Assembly (NCBI RefSeq): GCF_002632465.1
Contig: NZ_NIBS01000005.1
Location: forward strand, 62,001 to 126,000
Direction of reading: 5' to 3'
Source: Xenorhabdus budapestensis
GTDB taxonomy: Bacteria; Pseudomonadota; Gammaproteobacteria; Enterobacterales; Enterobacteriaceae
DNA: 64,000 bases
Shown piece by piece: positions 49,075 to 59,218 of this stretch. Within the stretch, counting starts at the first letter, position 1. Each line of letters begins with the position of its first letter. The notes under the pieces are model-generated. The model searched no databases. It had not been told where the DNA came from and was given only the letters and a program-made list of their open reading frames with translations. The translations under genes and the position numbers were made by a program.

Positions 49075-49758
49075 ATGCTAACAATGGTTGGATACTGTTG
49101 GCTATGCCATCAAAATTTGTATTTTGCCCATCATGGAATCTGCCATATCTGCAACCAGAGACTAAAACGATTAGAGCGTGTTTGTCCGCGTTGCGCGTTA
49201 CCTGCCGAATCCAATAATTTCCTCTGTGGCCGCTGCCTAAAAGATCCACCACTGTGGCAACGGCTTATCGCTGTTACTGATTACGTTCCACCGTTGAACC
49301 AGCTTATCCGCCGCTACAAATATCATGGTGCACCACAAATAGCGGCAGTATTGGCTCGCCTGTTTCTTCTGCATTGGCTGCAAGGTTATCGTGATGGCCG
49401 TTGGAACAAACCGGATTGTATACTTGGCATTCCCCTGCATCACCAAAAGCGCTGGCGGAGAGGGTTTGACCAGGTTGAACTCATCATCAAACCTTTGGCA
49501 CGCTGGTTGCAATGCCAATATCAACCTAATCTTTTACAACGCACACGTGCTACACTCACACAACGGGGCTTATCTGCCGCCCAAAGGAAAACCAATCTTA
49601 AGTATGCCTTTCAATTGCGCGGCAATTTTACTGATCAACATGTCGCCATTTTCGATGATGTGATCACCACAGGCGCGACTTTGCACGAAACCACACAGTT
49701 GTTAATTCGTGCGGGTGCCCGCTCCGTGCAAGCCTGGGCAATATGCCGAACCTTGTAG
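49075..49758 (+). CDS. gntX: GntX/ComF-family phosphoribosyltransferase-like protein
   Basis: The 227-residue protein equals E. coli GntX (YhgH) in length. An N-terminal Cys-rich zinc-finger-like part has CWLCHQN, CHICNQR, CPRCALP and CGRC. A phosphoribosyltransferase-type loop [20 protein letters not shown] follows. Relatives include ComF of DNA uptake, and E. coli GntX is needed to use external DNA as nutrient. It lies between bioH and nfuA, as in E. coli. Confidence 0.92.
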   Translation: MLTMVGYCWLCHQNLYFAHHGICHICNQRLKRLERVCPRCALPAESNNFLCGRCLKDPPLWQRLIAVTDYVPPLNQLIRRYKYHGAPQIAAVLARLFLLHWLQGYRDGRWNKPDCILGIPLHHQKRWRRGFDQVELIIKPLARWLQCQYQPNLLQRTRATLTQRGLSAAQRKTNLKYAFQLRGNFTDQHVAIFDDVITTGATLHETTQLLIRAGARSVQAWAICRTL

Positions 49759-49817
49759 TTCCTTTATAAATGGGCGTATTATAACCAACTAGAACAGTCA
49801 ACTATTGAGCAAATGAC

Positions 49818-50393
49818 ATGATTAATATTACTGAAGCAGCGCAAGCGCACTTTGCCAAGCTACTGGCAAATCAAGAACCGGGTACACAAATCCGTGTTTT
49901 TGTCATTAATCCAGGAACGCCGACTGCTGAATGCGGTGTTTCCTATTGCCCACCTGATGCTGTTGAAGCCACTGATACCGAATTGAAATTTGACAAGCTT
50001 TCTGCCTATGTTGATGAAGTCAGCGCTCCTTTTCTGGAAGAGGCTGTCATTGATTTTGTGACTGACCAGCTTGGCTCCCAACTGACCCTGAAAGCACCAA
50101 ACGCCAAAATGCGTAAAGTGGCAGACGATGCGCCACTGATTGAGCGCGTTGAATATCTCCTGCAATCACAGATCAATCCTCAACTCGCAGGTCATGGTGG
50201 CCGTGTCAGCCTGATGGAAATCACCGATGATGGTTATGCCATCCTGCAATTTGGTGGTGGTTGCAACGGTTGTTCTATGGTCGATGTCACCCTGAAAGAA
50301 GGGATTGAAAAACAGCTGTTACAGATGTTCCCTGAATTGAAAGGCGTCAAAGACCTGACCGAACATCAGCGTGGCGAACACTCTTACTACTAA
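49818..50393 (+). CDS. nfuA: Fe/S biogenesis protein NfuA
   Basis: The 191-residue protein combines a degenerate A-type scaffold domain ([19 protein letters not shown]) with a C-terminal Nfu domain whose CxxC is in [19 protein letters not shown]. It receives and transfers [4Fe-4S] clusters under oxidative stress or iron starvation. E. coli NfuA has 191 residues. It ends EHSYY, and a strong hairpin follows. Confidence 0.96.
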   Translation: MINITEAAQAHFAKLLANQEPGTQIRVFVINPGTPTAECGVSYCPPDAVEATDTELKFDKLSAYVDEVSAPFLEEAVIDFVTDQLGSQLTLKAPNAKMRKVADDAPLIERVEYLLQSQINPQLAGHGGRVSLMEITDDGYAILQFGGGCNGCSMVDVTLKEGIEKQLLQMFPELKGVKDLTEHQRGEHSYY

Positions 50394-50433
50394 TTTTATT
50401 TTCTGTTCTTAGTAATTCTGCTCACTTGGTTAC

Positions 50434-50461
50434 GCCTTCCCAATGCCAAAATTGGGAAGGC
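50434..50461. terminator. hairpin after nfuA
   Basis: A perfect 11-bp stem (GCCTTCCCAAT / ATTGGGAAGGC) with a 6-base loop lies 40 bp after the stop. It lacks a T-run, so it may stabilise the mRNA end rather than terminate by itself. Confidence 0.65.
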
Positions 50462-50536
50462 TGTAGAGTTATAAAATAAGATTATTAAGAAACTAACACT
50501 TTAAAATGAAAACTTAAGAAATAACGTTGAGTATTT

Positions 50537-50860
50537 ATGGATCATTTTCAAATAATAAGCCCTGAACAAGCCTACCAAAACTGGCTCGATAAAAGCGCTC
50601 TGATGGTGGATATTCGTGATCCGCAGAGTTTCCGTGCAGGGCACGTAACAGGTGCATTTCATTTAACGAATGAAACTATCAATAAATTCCTGCAAGACGC
50701 CGATTTTGACCAACCAGTCATGGTGATGTGCTATCACGGGCACAGCAGTCAGGGAGCTGCACAGTACCTCATCAATATTGGTTTTGAAACCGTATACAGC
50801 GTTAACGGTGGCTTTGACGGGTGGAAAAAAGATTATCCTCATGCTGTTCATTCTGAATAA
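50537..50860 (+). CDS. glpE: thiosulfate sulfurtransferase GlpE
   Basis: The 107-residue single-domain rhodanese has the active-site loop [17 protein letters not shown] with the catalytic Cys, the CH2A-like [16 protein letters not shown], and the closing [11 protein letters not shown]. It transfers sulfur from thiosulfate to cyanide or thiols. It is the first gene of glpEGR. Confidence 0.94.
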   Translation: MDHFQIISPEQAYQNWLDKSALMVDIRDPQSFRAGHVTGAFHLTNETINKFLQDADFDQPVMVMCYHGHSSQGAAQYLINIGFETVYSVNGGFDGWKKDYPHAVHSE

Positions 50861-50984
50861 GTTTTAATCTTTTGCTATTTACTATGGTGTCTTTAAGTAC
50901 GGTGTCTTTAACTGCGGTATAGTCCGTTTCTGCATAACAAGCTCCTGTGCCATTAACCCCAATTTAAGGCAGATAAAACGCGCA

Positions 50985-51818
50985 ATGATCCATGTAACCT
51001 CAATATCTAATCCAAGACTGGCTCAGGCCTTCATTGATTATATGACGACACAGGGTATTCACCTGACCATGCGGCCTGCCAATGAACCGCATGTGGTTGA
51101 GCTGTGGCTGGAAGACAAAAGCCAATTAAATTTTGTTGAACAAGAACTCAACAAGTTTGTCCGTGATCCGCTTAATGAACGCTATCAAGCTGCTAGCTGG
51201 CAAACAGGTAAATCAAACACGCCTTTGCAATACCATAACAACCTAAGCTGGAACACGCTGAAAAGCCAATCAGGCCCATTGACTATCGCCATAACCGCGC
51301 TCTGTATTCTGGTTTATCTCTGGATGCAGTTTGCTGGAATTAATGAAGTTATGCGCTGGCTGGCATGGCCCAACAATGAACAACATCTGGAATTGTGGCG
51401 TTGGATCAGCCCCATATTTCTGCACTTTTCATTGCTACATATCTTGTTTAATTTGGTGCTTTGGTGGTATTTCGGCAGTCAGGTTGAAAAAAATATTAAC
51501 ACCGCAAAACTTATTGAAATCACAATAGTTTCTGCACTTTTCAGTGGTTGGGCACAATCACTTTTCAGTGGCTCACATTTTGGTGGGCTTTCCGGTGTGG
51601 TCTATGCTCTGATCGGTTATGTTTGGCTGACCGGAGAAATGTCTCCCGGTAAGGGCGTCAGTGCTCCCAGAGGGCTTATCGCCATCTCGGTTATCTGGTT
51701 ATTCGTTGGCTATTTCAATATGTTTTCACTCAATATCGCCAATGCAGCCCATTTTTCAGGCTTAATCATCGGGTTATTGATGGGATTATGGGACAATTTA
51801 CGCAAACAAAAAAATTAA
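50985..51818 (+). CDS. glpG: rhomboid intramembrane serine protease GlpG
   Basis: The 277-residue protein has a cytoplasmic N-terminal domain of about 90 residues and six membrane helices. The catalytic Ser is in [14 protein letters not shown], and the His in [22 protein letters not shown] and [15 protein letters not shown] match E. coli GlpG (276). It cleaves membrane helices within the bilayer. Confidence 0.95.
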   Translation: MIHVTSISNPRLAQAFIDYMTTQGIHLTMRPANEPHVVELWLEDKSQLNFVEQELNKFVRDPLNERYQAASWQTGKSNTPLQYHNNLSWNTLKSQSGPLTIAITALCILVYLWMQFAGINEVMRWLAWPNNEQHLELWRWISPIFLHFSLLHILFNLVLWWYFGSQVEKNINTAKLIEITIVSALFSGWAQSLFSGSHFGGLSGVVYALIGYVWLTGEMSPGKGVSAPRGLIAISVIWLFVGYFNMFSLNIANAAHFSGLIIGLLMGLWDNLRKQKN

Positions 51819-51879
51819 TAATATTCCAAATAAAGTCAGTCAATTATAATTAATTTAGGTAAAACATTAGGGGAATGTT

Positions 51880-52638
51880 GTGAAGCAAACGCAGCGACAT
51901 GATGCAATAATCGAGCTGGTACGTCTTCAAGGTTATGTCAGCACTGAAAAGCTGGTCGAACACTTTGACGTCAGCCCACAAACAATCCGGCGTGATTTGA
52001 ACGAATTGGCCGACAAAAATAAGATCCAACGTCATCACGGCGGTGCCGCTTTACCCTCCAGTTCCGTCAACACGGCTTACCATGATCGCAAAATTATGTG
52101 GTCAGATGAAAAAACCCGCATTGCCCAGCAAGTTGCCACCCAGATCCCAAATGGTGCAACCCTATTCATTGATATTGGCACTACCCCGGAAGCGGTAGCC
52201 CACGCATTAATCGATCATCGGGATTTGCGGATTGTCACCAACAACCTTAATGTTGCAACCTTGCTCATGGGAAAAGAAGATTTCCACCTGATTCTGGCAG
52301 GTGGCGAAGTACGCTCCCGTGATGGTGGCATCATTGGTGAAGCAACGCTGGATTTCATCTCCCAATTCCGCCTTGATTTCGGTATTCTCGGCATTAGCGG
52401 CATTGATTCTGATGGTTCTCTATTAGAGTTCGACTACCATGAAGTCAGAACCAAACGCGCAATTATCGAAAACTCGCGCTGTGTCATGCTGGTTGCAGAT
52501 CATTCCAAATTTGGCCGCAGCGCCATGGTTAACCTCGGTAACATGAACCTGATCGATTTCCTGTTTACGGATAAAGCGCTACCATCCAACATCCAGAAAA
52601 TCATCGAACAATATAACGTCAAACTGGAACTGTGTTAA
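51880..52638 (+). CDS. glpR: glycerol-3-phosphate regulon repressor GlpR (DeoR family)
   Basis: The protein starts with GTG at 51880 behind AGGGGAA and has 252 residues, as in E. coli. The DeoR helix-turn-helix is QGYVSTEKLVEHFDVSPQTI; RRDLNELADKNKIQRHHGGA follows. The effector domain has IDIGTTPEAVAHALI, VTNNLNVATLL and FDYHEVRTKRAIIENSR. It represses glp genes until glycerol-3-phosphate binds. Downstream glpD carries candidate GlpR sites. Confidence 0.95.
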   Translation: MKQTQRHDAIIELVRLQGYVSTEKLVEHFDVSPQTIRRDLNELADKNKIQRHHGGAALPSSSVNTAYHDRKIMWSDEKTRIAQQVATQIPNGATLFIDIGTTPEAVAHALIDHRDLRIVTNNLNVATLLMGKEDFHLILAGGEVRSRDGGIIGEATLDFISQFRLDFGILGISGIDSDGSLLEFDYHEVRTKRAIIENSRCVMLVADHSKFGRSAMVNLGNMNLIDFLFTDKALPSNIQKIIEQYNVKLELC

Positions 52639-52821
52639 AACCGGGGTTATGTTAGTTATATTTTGTTTATGTCCCGTCTTAAAAAACAGGCGGGCTATTC
52701 CCACCATCCGTTTCTCCTGTTCACAACTTCAAACACTCTTTCTTGTATCCTCACAGTAACTCACTACCTCTGATTTGCTTCTGACAATTTCCTTATTAAT
52801 CTTATATATAAGATAACTATT

Positions 52822-52932
52822 TGTTATCTGCATCACGCAAATATTTTTTTCCTAGTTAATAGTTGGCGATTGATGAATTTTTGATTACAATTATTGAGCG
52901 AAAACGAACATTAAAGAACTGTTTCGAACATT
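52822..52932 (+). promoter_or_regulatory. glpD control region: CRP-like and GlpR-like sites
   Basis: TGTTATCTGCATCACG (52822-52837) is a moderate CRP match. GlpR half-sites CGAACATT recur at 52906-52913 and 52924-52931, the first within the dyad TTGAGCGAAAACGAACATT. This is consistent with catabolite activation and GlpR repression of glpD. Confidence 0.55.
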
Positions 52933-52946
52933 TCAGAGGGTATGCG

Positions 52947-54452
52947 ATGGAAACCAAAGACTTAATTGTAATTGGCGGCGGAATCAACGGCGTTGGTATT
53001 GCGGCAGATGCTGCTGGCCGAGGACTTTCTGTCCTGCTGTTAGAAGGCCAGGACTTAGCCAGTGCGACGTCATCAGCCAGTTCCAAACTGATCCACGGTG
53101 GCCTGCGCTATCTGGAACATTATGAATTTCGTCTGGTCAGTGAAGCACTGGCAGAACGCGAAGTTTTATTAAAACTGGCTCCCCACATTGCATTCCCAAT
53201 GCGTTTTCGGCTTCCACACCAGCCACACCTGCGCCCGGCTTGGATGATCCGCCTTGGCCTGTTCCTTTACGATCACTTGGGCAAACGTGTGAGTTTGCCA
53301 GGTAGTAAGGGACTAAAATTCGGTACAAACTCAGTTCTAAAACCTGCCATTAGTCATGGCTTTGAATATTCTGACTGCTGGGTTGACGATGCACGTCTGG
53401 TCGTGCTGAATGCTCAGGAAGTCCAAAAACATGGCGGTGAAGTCCGTAACCGCACTCAAGTTACCCGCGCATGGCGTGAAAATGGCTACTGGCTGGTGGA
53501 AGCCAAAGATCTTGTCACTGGTGAGACTGAAACATGGCAGGCAAAAGGTCTGGTTAACGCGACTGGCCCGTGGGTTAAAAACTTCTTTGATAATGGCCTG
53601 CAACTGAAATCGCCTTATGGTATCCGCCTGATCAAGGGTAGCCACATCGTTGTACCTCGTGTTCACGATGAACCTCAGGCCTATATCCTGCAAAACGAAG
53701 ATAACCGTATCGTATTTGTGATCCCGTGGAATGATGAATTCTCCATCATCGGTACAACAGACGTTGAATACAAAGGCGATCCAAAAGAAGTCAAAATCGA
53801 CGATCAAGAAATCGATTATCTGTTGAAAGTTTATAATGATCACTTCAAGAAGCAGCTTAGCCGTATTGATGTGGTCTGGACTTACTCCGGTGTGCGTCCA
53901 CTATGTGATGATGAATCCGATTCACCACAGGCTATCACCCGTGATTACACACTGGATGTTCAAGATGAGCAGGGACAAGCACCACTGCTGTCGGTCTTCG
54001 GTGGTAAACTAACGACTTACCGTAAACTCGCCGAACATGCGATGGATAAACTGGCACAGTATTATCCGAACGCCGGCAAGGCATGGACTAAAAATGGCAA
54101 ACTACCTGGCGGAGAGCTGGAAGGCCATGACCGCGATGGATACGCACGTTTACTGCGTAAACGCTATAATTGGTTGCCAGAAGGAGTAGCGCGACGTTAT
54201 GCCCGCACTTACGGCAGCAGCAGCAACATTATTCTGAATGGTGCAAACGAGCTGACAGATTTGGGCGAATTCTTCGGTCATGGTTTGTACGAAGCTGAAC
54301 TGCGTTATCTAGTAGCACACGAGTGGGTCACTCAGTTGGATGATGCGATCTGGCGTCGCACTAAGTTGGGTATGTGGCTGACTGATGAACAAAAACAGCG
54401 TATTGCTGACTGGTTGGCGCAAAACGTTAAGTCAGCGCAATCACAAGGCTGA
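52947..54452 (+). CDS. glpD: aerobic glycerol-3-phosphate dehydrogenase
   Basis: From the ATG at 52947 (METKDLIVIGGGINGVGIAA), behind AGAGGG, the protein has 501 residues, as in E. coli. The FAD-binding GGGINGVG, substrate-site SSASSKLIHGGLRYLEHYEF, GTTDVEYKGDP and FGGKLTTYRKLAEHAMDK are intact. It oxidises glycerol-3-phosphate to dihydroxyacetone phosphate at the inner membrane and passes electrons to quinone. The frame is open to 52863, but only through the operator region. Confidence 0.96.
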   Translation: METKDLIVIGGGINGVGIAADAAGRGLSVLLLEGQDLASATSSASSKLIHGGLRYLEHYEFRLVSEALAEREVLLKLAPHIAFPMRFRLPHQPHLRPAWMIRLGLFLYDHLGKRVSLPGSKGLKFGTNSVLKPAISHGFEYSDCWVDDARLVVLNAQEVQKHGGEVRNRTQVTRAWRENGYWLVEAKDLVTGETETWQAKGLVNATGPWVKNFFDNGLQLKSPYGIRLIKGSHIVVPRVHDEPQAYILQNEDNRIVFVIPWNDEFSIIGTTDVEYKGDPKEVKIDDQEIDYLLKVYNDHFKKQLSRIDVVWTYSGVRPLCDDESDSPQAITRDYTLDVQDEQGQAPLLSVFGGKLTTYRKLAEHAMDKLAQYYPNAGKAWTKNGKLPGGELEGHDRDGYARLLRKRYNWLPEGVARRYARTYGSSSNIILNGANELTDLGEFFGHGLYEAELRYLVAHEWVTQLDDAIWRRTKLGMWLTDEQKQRIADWLAQNVKSAQSQG

Positions 54453-54479
54453 TTTAATCTGACCCGTTAAAATGTTTGA

Positions 54480-54512
54480 AAAATGGCGGTAATCTTCTAT
54501 CGCCATTTTCTA
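54480..54512 (+). terminator. terminator of glpD
   Basis: A 9-bp stem (AAAATGGCG / CGCCATTTT) with a 12-base loop lies about 30 bp after the stop. The T's inside the stem and the following CTATTTCC give a modest T-run. Confidence 0.7.
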
Positions 54513-54701
54513 TTTCCACCATAAAAACCTATTTTCACTCAACATCCTCCAAAAAAGAATCATAAAGTTTCGAAATCAATCATAAATATGTTCTATTAAA
54601 ATTCCTTGATTTTTCATTTAATTCTACTAATAGTTCAGATAGTATATTTTTACCACAGTGATAGGATATTAATAGGCTGAAAAGACAATATGAGATAACT
54701 T

Positions 54702-54761
54702 ATGTTAACCATTAGGGAAGCAATAATAAAAGATACCCAACTTATGACTAAGCCAATATAA
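54702..54761 (+). pseudogene. possible GNAT acetyltransferase start fragment
   Basis: Nineteen codons read MLTIREAIIKDTQLMTKPI and a stop. MLTIREA-x2-KDT resembles the first strand and helix of GNAT acetyltransferases. Nothing of the rest of the domain is visible. The match is short and could be chance. Confidence 0.3.
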
Positions 54762-54860
54762 TGATTAATGCAACTTTATCCTTTCTCTGACTAATTTATT
54801 CAGAGAAAGAATGATAAAAAATTAATCAACTCCATATCTATTTACCTCGCCTAATCTAAT

Positions 54861-54977
54861 TCACACCATTCTTATCCTCCACATAATAATAAGTAATACT
54901 AACGGACGCTTTTCACTGTCATGATCTTCACCATTATCTTCAATTTCTATTAATACATCATTTGCTATAATTTTCAT
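54861..54977 (-). pseudogene. N-terminal remnant of an alpha/beta hydrolase
   Basis: A 38-codon minus-strand ORF starts MKIIANDVLIEIEDNGEDHD and continues KRPLVLLI before losing similarity. This resembles the first strands of alpha/beta hydrolases (IEVEDHG...PLVLIMG). The HG oxyanion loop and catalytic core are missing. Confidence 0.45.
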
Positions 54978-55448
54978 CAGTAATAACCCTATGCTATATC
55001 AGCACAATCATCAAAAACAAAATATTAGAATAATAAACATACGAATTTTGTCTTTTTTTACATCAGAATTAAATAAAATTTAATAGAGTCAAAATAAAAA
55101 ATGCAACTATCCGATTAATTACTTTACGGTAAGACAAAGAACAAAATACAATCAAACTGATTCATAAGATGACAAATAGTGCAGCAAAAATCACCATCCA
55201 GGCAGAAAATTACAGCAAACATAGAAGCAGGAAACAAATCATTCCCCTATATTCTCCCATAATGCTTATTTTTATATCTTCAATATAAAATTAAAATATA
55301 TCTTCAAAAGATTGATAATATTAGTTTTTATTATTTTTTAAATTTTCATTTATTTTGTAATTGTGATATTACTCCCTTTTCTTTAATTCGCTTGTTGCGG
55401 TTTATGTTCAAATTTATGAAGATAAACGAGAATGGATAAAAACTTGTA

Positions 55449-56357
55449 ATGATGAGTCAAACATTCATTAAAAAAGAGGGGATTGCGCAATCATTTTTGG
55501 CTCGTTATCTCCTCTCTGAACAATGTGGCAACCGCCTGAAAACCATAGAATTATTGGCAAAAGAGTGTGAATTGTCCGTAGGTTTAATGCAGGCAGCATT
55601 AAAATCTCTCGAACAATCACAGGCGGTTGGGATTAAGCGTCGTGGTCGGAATGGCAGTTTTCTTTCGCATATTAACCACAAATTGTTGCTGGAGTACGCC
55701 GATATCGGCAATGTGGTCTGCGCAATGCCCCTTCCTTATACCCGTGCTTATGAGGGTCTGGCCAGTGGTTTAAAAGCATTATGTGCAGGAGTTCCTTTTT
55801 ACTTTGCGCATATGCGAGGTTCAGATATCCGCATTGAATGCTTACTGAATGGAGTCTATGACTTAGCAGTAACATCAAGACTTGCCGCAGAGCAACACCC
55901 AGAAATTAAAAATATTTATATTGCGCTATCACTAGGGACACAAAGTTATACAGACAGACATCGATTAATCTTTCGTCAAGGCGAGATGGAATCCATCCGT
56001 CGTGTAGGGTTAGACAGTACCTCAGCCGACCAAAAAATAATGACAAATCAGTACTTTGCAGGGAAAGGAATTGAACTGGTCGAGGTCTCTTATCACGAAT
56101 GTCTGAATCAAATCAAAAAAGGCCACATTGACGCGGCCATCTGGAACGTCGGGCAAGGTCACGAGCTAATTGCAGAGGGCCTGATGACCCAACTTCCAGA
56201 CGACAGTGAGTGTTTTATCAAAGCTTCCGAGGCTGTTATCCTTGCCCGTAAGGATAATATTCCTATCCAACAGCTCTTGCGTACTATGGTTGACAGAGAT
56301 GCCCTGCTGACTCACCAACAGAATGTGGTAGCAGGTATAATCGAACCCATTTATTGA
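55449..56357 (+). CDS. yhfZ: YhfZ-type transcriptional regulator
   Basis: The 302-residue protein matches E. coli YhfZ in layout. A GntR-like N-terminal helix-turn-helix (LLAKECELSVGLMQAALKSL, RRGRNGSFLSHIN) is followed by a periplasmic-binding-like effector domain, with VGLDSTSADQKIMTNQYF and IDAAIWNVGQGHELI. It is the first gene of a seven-gene yhf operon and probably controls it. The ligand is unknown. Confidence 0.85.
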   Translation: MMSQTFIKKEGIAQSFLARYLLSEQCGNRLKTIELLAKECELSVGLMQAALKSLEQSQAVGIKRRGRNGSFLSHINHKLLLEYADIGNVVCAMPLPYTRAYEGLASGLKALCAGVPFYFAHMRGSDIRIECLLNGVYDLAVTSRLAAEQHPEIKNIYIALSLGTQSYTDRHRLIFRQGEMESIRRVGLDSTSADQKIMTNQYFAGKGIELVEVSYHECLNQIKKGHIDAAIWNVGQGHELIAEGLMTQLPDDSECFIKASEAVILARKDNIPIQQLLRTMVDRDALLTHQQNVVAGIIEPIY

Positions 56358-56421
56358 CCTCTATTAACCAATAGCAAGCATCAATCAAAACAAGTAATAA
56401 CCAAACGTATAACAAAAAGTG

Positions 56422-56784
56422 ATGGTAGAACAACGGTTAACTATCCTGTTGCAAGGTGGTGTCATCGATAAAGATATCTACGATAACATGCTTGATGTCG
56501 TGCATATTCTGGAAGATATCTGGCTGATCCCTGTCCGTCATCCACAAGGTGAAATGGCGCTTACCCACATGGCAAGTGCTTTCATGCGATCACGTCGTGG
56601 CGAAATCGTTTCCCCCATAGAAAAAGAAATTCTGGAAAAAATAGAGCAATCCGAAGACTACACACAATTACTCACAATTCACTATTCCCTGCTGGAGAAA
56701 TTTACACTCACCCTACATCCTAATGAAGAAGGCTACCTGTTGATAAATTTATATGGTTTAATACTTACAACAAAAACTCATTGA
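56422..56784 (+). CDS. yhfY: YhfY-type PRD-like regulatory protein
   Basis: The 120-residue protein resembles E. coli YhfY, a single PTS-regulation (PRD)-like domain: LLQGGVIDKDIYDNMLDVVH, LTHMASAFMRSRRGEIVSPI and LLINLYGLILTT. A PRD without a DNA-binding part suggests a protein-protein or phosphorylation-dependent modulator. The frame begins at GTG 56419; the ATG at 56422 is used here. Confidence 0.82.
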   Translation: MVEQRLTILLQGGVIDKDIYDNMLDVVHILEDIWLIPVRHPQGEMALTHMASAFMRSRRGEIVSPIEKEILEKIEQSEDYTQLLTIHYSLLEKFTLTLHPNEEGYLLINLYGLILTTKTH

Positions 56785-56886
56785 TTTTTTTATACTATAA
56801 ATATTCAAAAAAATGAAAATTAATATTATTCAATAATTTTTATTATTCGCACAGGCAAGCTGCTTTGCAGCTATGAAGGGAAATCT

Positions 56887-58074
56887 ATGTTTATTAACGC
56901 ATTAAAAAAACAGAACCCTAAATTGATTGAGGTAGCAAAAAGTCTTTGGCAGCAAGGGGTAATCTTACCAGATACTTACGTCATTGATGTCGACCAAGTG
57001 TTAAATAATGGCCGACATTTACTGCAAACAGCAAAACAATATGGCATCCAACTTTATTTGATGACCAAGCAGTTTGGTCGTAATCCCTGGTTGACCAAGA
57101 AACTGATTGAACTCGGTTATCCCGGTGTCGTAGCCGTAGATTTCAAAGAAGCCTATAGCCTGAGCCAACACGATATACCGTTATGTCACATTGGTCATCT
57201 GGTACAGACGCCAACTCACCTGATAAAAACTATGCTTAAGCGTAACCCTGAGATAATCACAGTATTCTCGATAGAAAAAGCTCAGGCAATCTCGGATACA
57301 GCTGAGAAACTGGGATGCGTTCAGCCCATCATGCTGAAAGTCTTTACTCAACGTGATATATCCTTTACTTGTCAAGAAGCAGGCATTCCCTTTGATGAGA
57401 TCGACACCGCTGTTGATGCTTTAAAGCAAATGCCGGGTGTTAAACTATGTGGCCTGACCCACTTTCCTTGTCTGGCATGGAATGAGCAGTATCAGACAAC
57501 CTTACCAACCGTCAATTTGCAGACACTTATCAGAGCGCGAAATAAACTTGCACAGCTCGGTATTTCCCTTTCACAAATCAATGCACCTTCTGCAACAAGC
57601 AGTAGCACCATTCCTCTGTTAGCGAAATATGGTGCAACTCATTTAGAACCCGGACATGCTCTGACCGGAACAATACCTGCCAATGCCATTGGCCGAGAAC
57701 CTGAACATATCGCTATGGTTTATGTATCAGAGATATCCCATCACTACGATGGCAACAGTTATTGTTATGGTGGCGGTTACTACAAACGCAGCCACATGAA
57801 GCATGCACTGGTTTTTCCCGCCAAGAACCCAGAACACAATAGTTCATATAAGACAGTACGCATATTACGGTTAGGTGAACCTTGTATTGATTACCATCTG
57901 CCATTAGCAGGCCCCCATCCTATCGGTAGTCCAGTCATTATGTGTTTCCGTGCTCAGGTTTTCGTGACCCGCAGCGATGTCGCCTTAATTTCAGGTATTC
58001 AGTCAGGAGAACCCAAACTGGAAGGTATTTATGACAGCCAAGGTAACTGGAAAAACAATGGTTATGCCCAATAA
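56887..58074 (+). CDS. yhfX: YhfX, PLP-dependent amino acid racemase-like protein
   Basis: The 395-residue protein matches E. coli YhfX (387). It has an alanine-racemase-like N-terminal barrel with the PLP lysine region YLMTKQFGRNPWLTKKLIEL, CGLTHFPC, NAPSATSSSTIPLLAKYGAT and HLEPGHALTGTIP. The C-terminal part is KTVRILRLGEPCIDYHLPLA. Its substrate is not known. It stands third in the operon; the yhfW gene that follows it in E. coli is missing. Confidence 0.85.
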   Translation: MFINALKKQNPKLIEVAKSLWQQGVILPDTYVIDVDQVLNNGRHLLQTAKQYGIQLYLMTKQFGRNPWLTKKLIELGYPGVVAVDFKEAYSLSQHDIPLCHIGHLVQTPTHLIKTMLKRNPEIITVFSIEKAQAISDTAEKLGCVQPIMLKVFTQRDISFTCQEAGIPFDEIDTAVDALKQMPGVKLCGLTHFPCLAWNEQYQTTLPTVNLQTLIRARNKLAQLGISLSQINAPSATSSSTIPLLAKYGATHLEPGHALTGTIPANAIGREPEHIAMVYVSEISHHYDGNSYCYGGGYYKRSHMKHALVFPAKNPEHNSSYKTVRILRLGEPCIDYHLPLAGPHPIGSPVIMCFRAQVFVTRSDVALISGIQSGEPKLEGIYDSQGNWKNNGYAQ

Positions 58075-58207
58075 ACACTTAATAGAGGTATTACAGTTAA
58101 TATTATTCCGCCCTTAAATAATGTTATTTTCGCTATAGTAGATTTACAGCATCATGCTACGTAACTATTTTTTTACGGAATAGTTATGTTTTATTTATGG
58201 AATAGTT

Positions 58208-59176
58208 ATGGAATACCAGAAAAAGACTGGGAATACCCCCACACATTCCGCTCCGTATTCCTCACCCAGGATTGATACATCAGGTTACACCTATGTGCAT
58301 GAGCATTTGCATATTGATCTATCCGAAGCTAAAGGCAATCTCGATTGCCGATTAGATCAATACGAGCTAGTTGTTGATGAACTTCGCCACCTGTATACGC
58401 TAGGATTACGCAACATTGTGGAAGTCACCAACCGCTACATGGGGCGCAATGCCTCCTTCCTGCTGAATTTGGTACGTGATACCCACGTCAACATCATCGC
58501 CTCGACGGGTTATTATAAACAGCCTTTCTTCCCTGCCCATTTCAGCGAATTAAGCATACAAGACATTGCCGAAGAGATGATCACTGACATTGAATCAGGC
58601 ATTGACGGTACGGAGTTAAAAGCCAGCATCATTGCAGAGATCGGCTCCAGTTTCGGGCAAATCACCGAAGATGAGCGAAAAGTGTTTGCAGCGGCAGCCC
58701 TGGCACATCATGCAACCGGGTGTCCTATTTCCACCCACACAACTTTAAGTACTATGGGGCGTGAACAATTAGCACTCCTCAGGGCATTTGGTGTTTCTCC
58801 TGAACACGTGGCGGTTGGTCATTGTGACCTGAAAGACAATCTGGACACGATTATTCCCCTGCTCGAAGAAGGCGCATGGGTACAATTCGATACCATTGGT
58901 AAAAACAATTACTATCCTGACAGCAGCCGCATTGCGATGTTGCAGGCGGTTGCCAAACGTGGGCTACTCGACAGAGTGATGCTCTCGCAAGATATAACCC
59001 GCCGTTCTCATCTGAAAAGCAACGGAGGAATTGGTTTCGATTACTTATTGACTGTATTCGTTCCGATGTTGCTGGCAGCCGACTTTACCCAAACACAGAT
59101 AGACCGAATGTTACGTGATAACCCTGCACAATTTTTCCGGCATCACTTTTTCAATAAGCTTTTTTCCAAAAAATAA
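58208..59176 (+). CDS. php: phosphotriesterase homology protein (Php/YhfV)
   Basis: The 322-residue binuclear-metal hydrolase of the amidohydrolase superfamily has the metal ligands in VHEHLHIDLS, IIAEIGSS (Glu in place of the carbamylated Lys), ISTHTTLSTMG, VGHCDLKDN and LSQDITRRSHLKSNGG. E. coli Php has 292 residues; this protein has about 22 extra N-terminal residues before SGYTYVHEH-like sequence, so a later start is possible. No good phosphotriesterase activity is known for Php. It follows yhfX after 133 bp where yhfW is expected. Confidence 0.9.
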   Translation: MEYQKKTGNTPTHSAPYSSPRIDTSGYTYVHEHLHIDLSEAKGNLDCRLDQYELVVDELRHLYTLGLRNIVEVTNRYMGRNASFLLNLVRDTHVNIIASTGYYKQPFFPAHFSELSIQDIAEEMITDIESGIDGTELKASIIAEIGSSFGQITEDERKVFAAAALAHHATGCPISTHTTLSTMGREQLALLRAFGVSPEHVAVGHCDLKDNLDTIIPLLEEGAWVQFDTIGKNNYYPDSSRIAMLQAVAKRGLLDRVMLSQDITRRSHLKSNGGIGFDYLLTVFVPMLLAADFTQTQIDRMLRDNPAQFFRHHFFNKLFSKK

Positions 59177-59218
59177 ACAATATTTTATAAAAGATAATTT
59201 AAAGAGAGGGATAACAAC

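Larger units (their letters stand above)
54513..55448. other. decayed AT-rich spacer
   Basis: About 940 bp without an intact gene between glpD and yhfZ. It holds two gene-like fragments, listed separately (54702 and 54861), and otherwise AT-rich sequence with stops in all frames. The promoter of yhfZ must lie near its right end. Confidence 0.6.
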
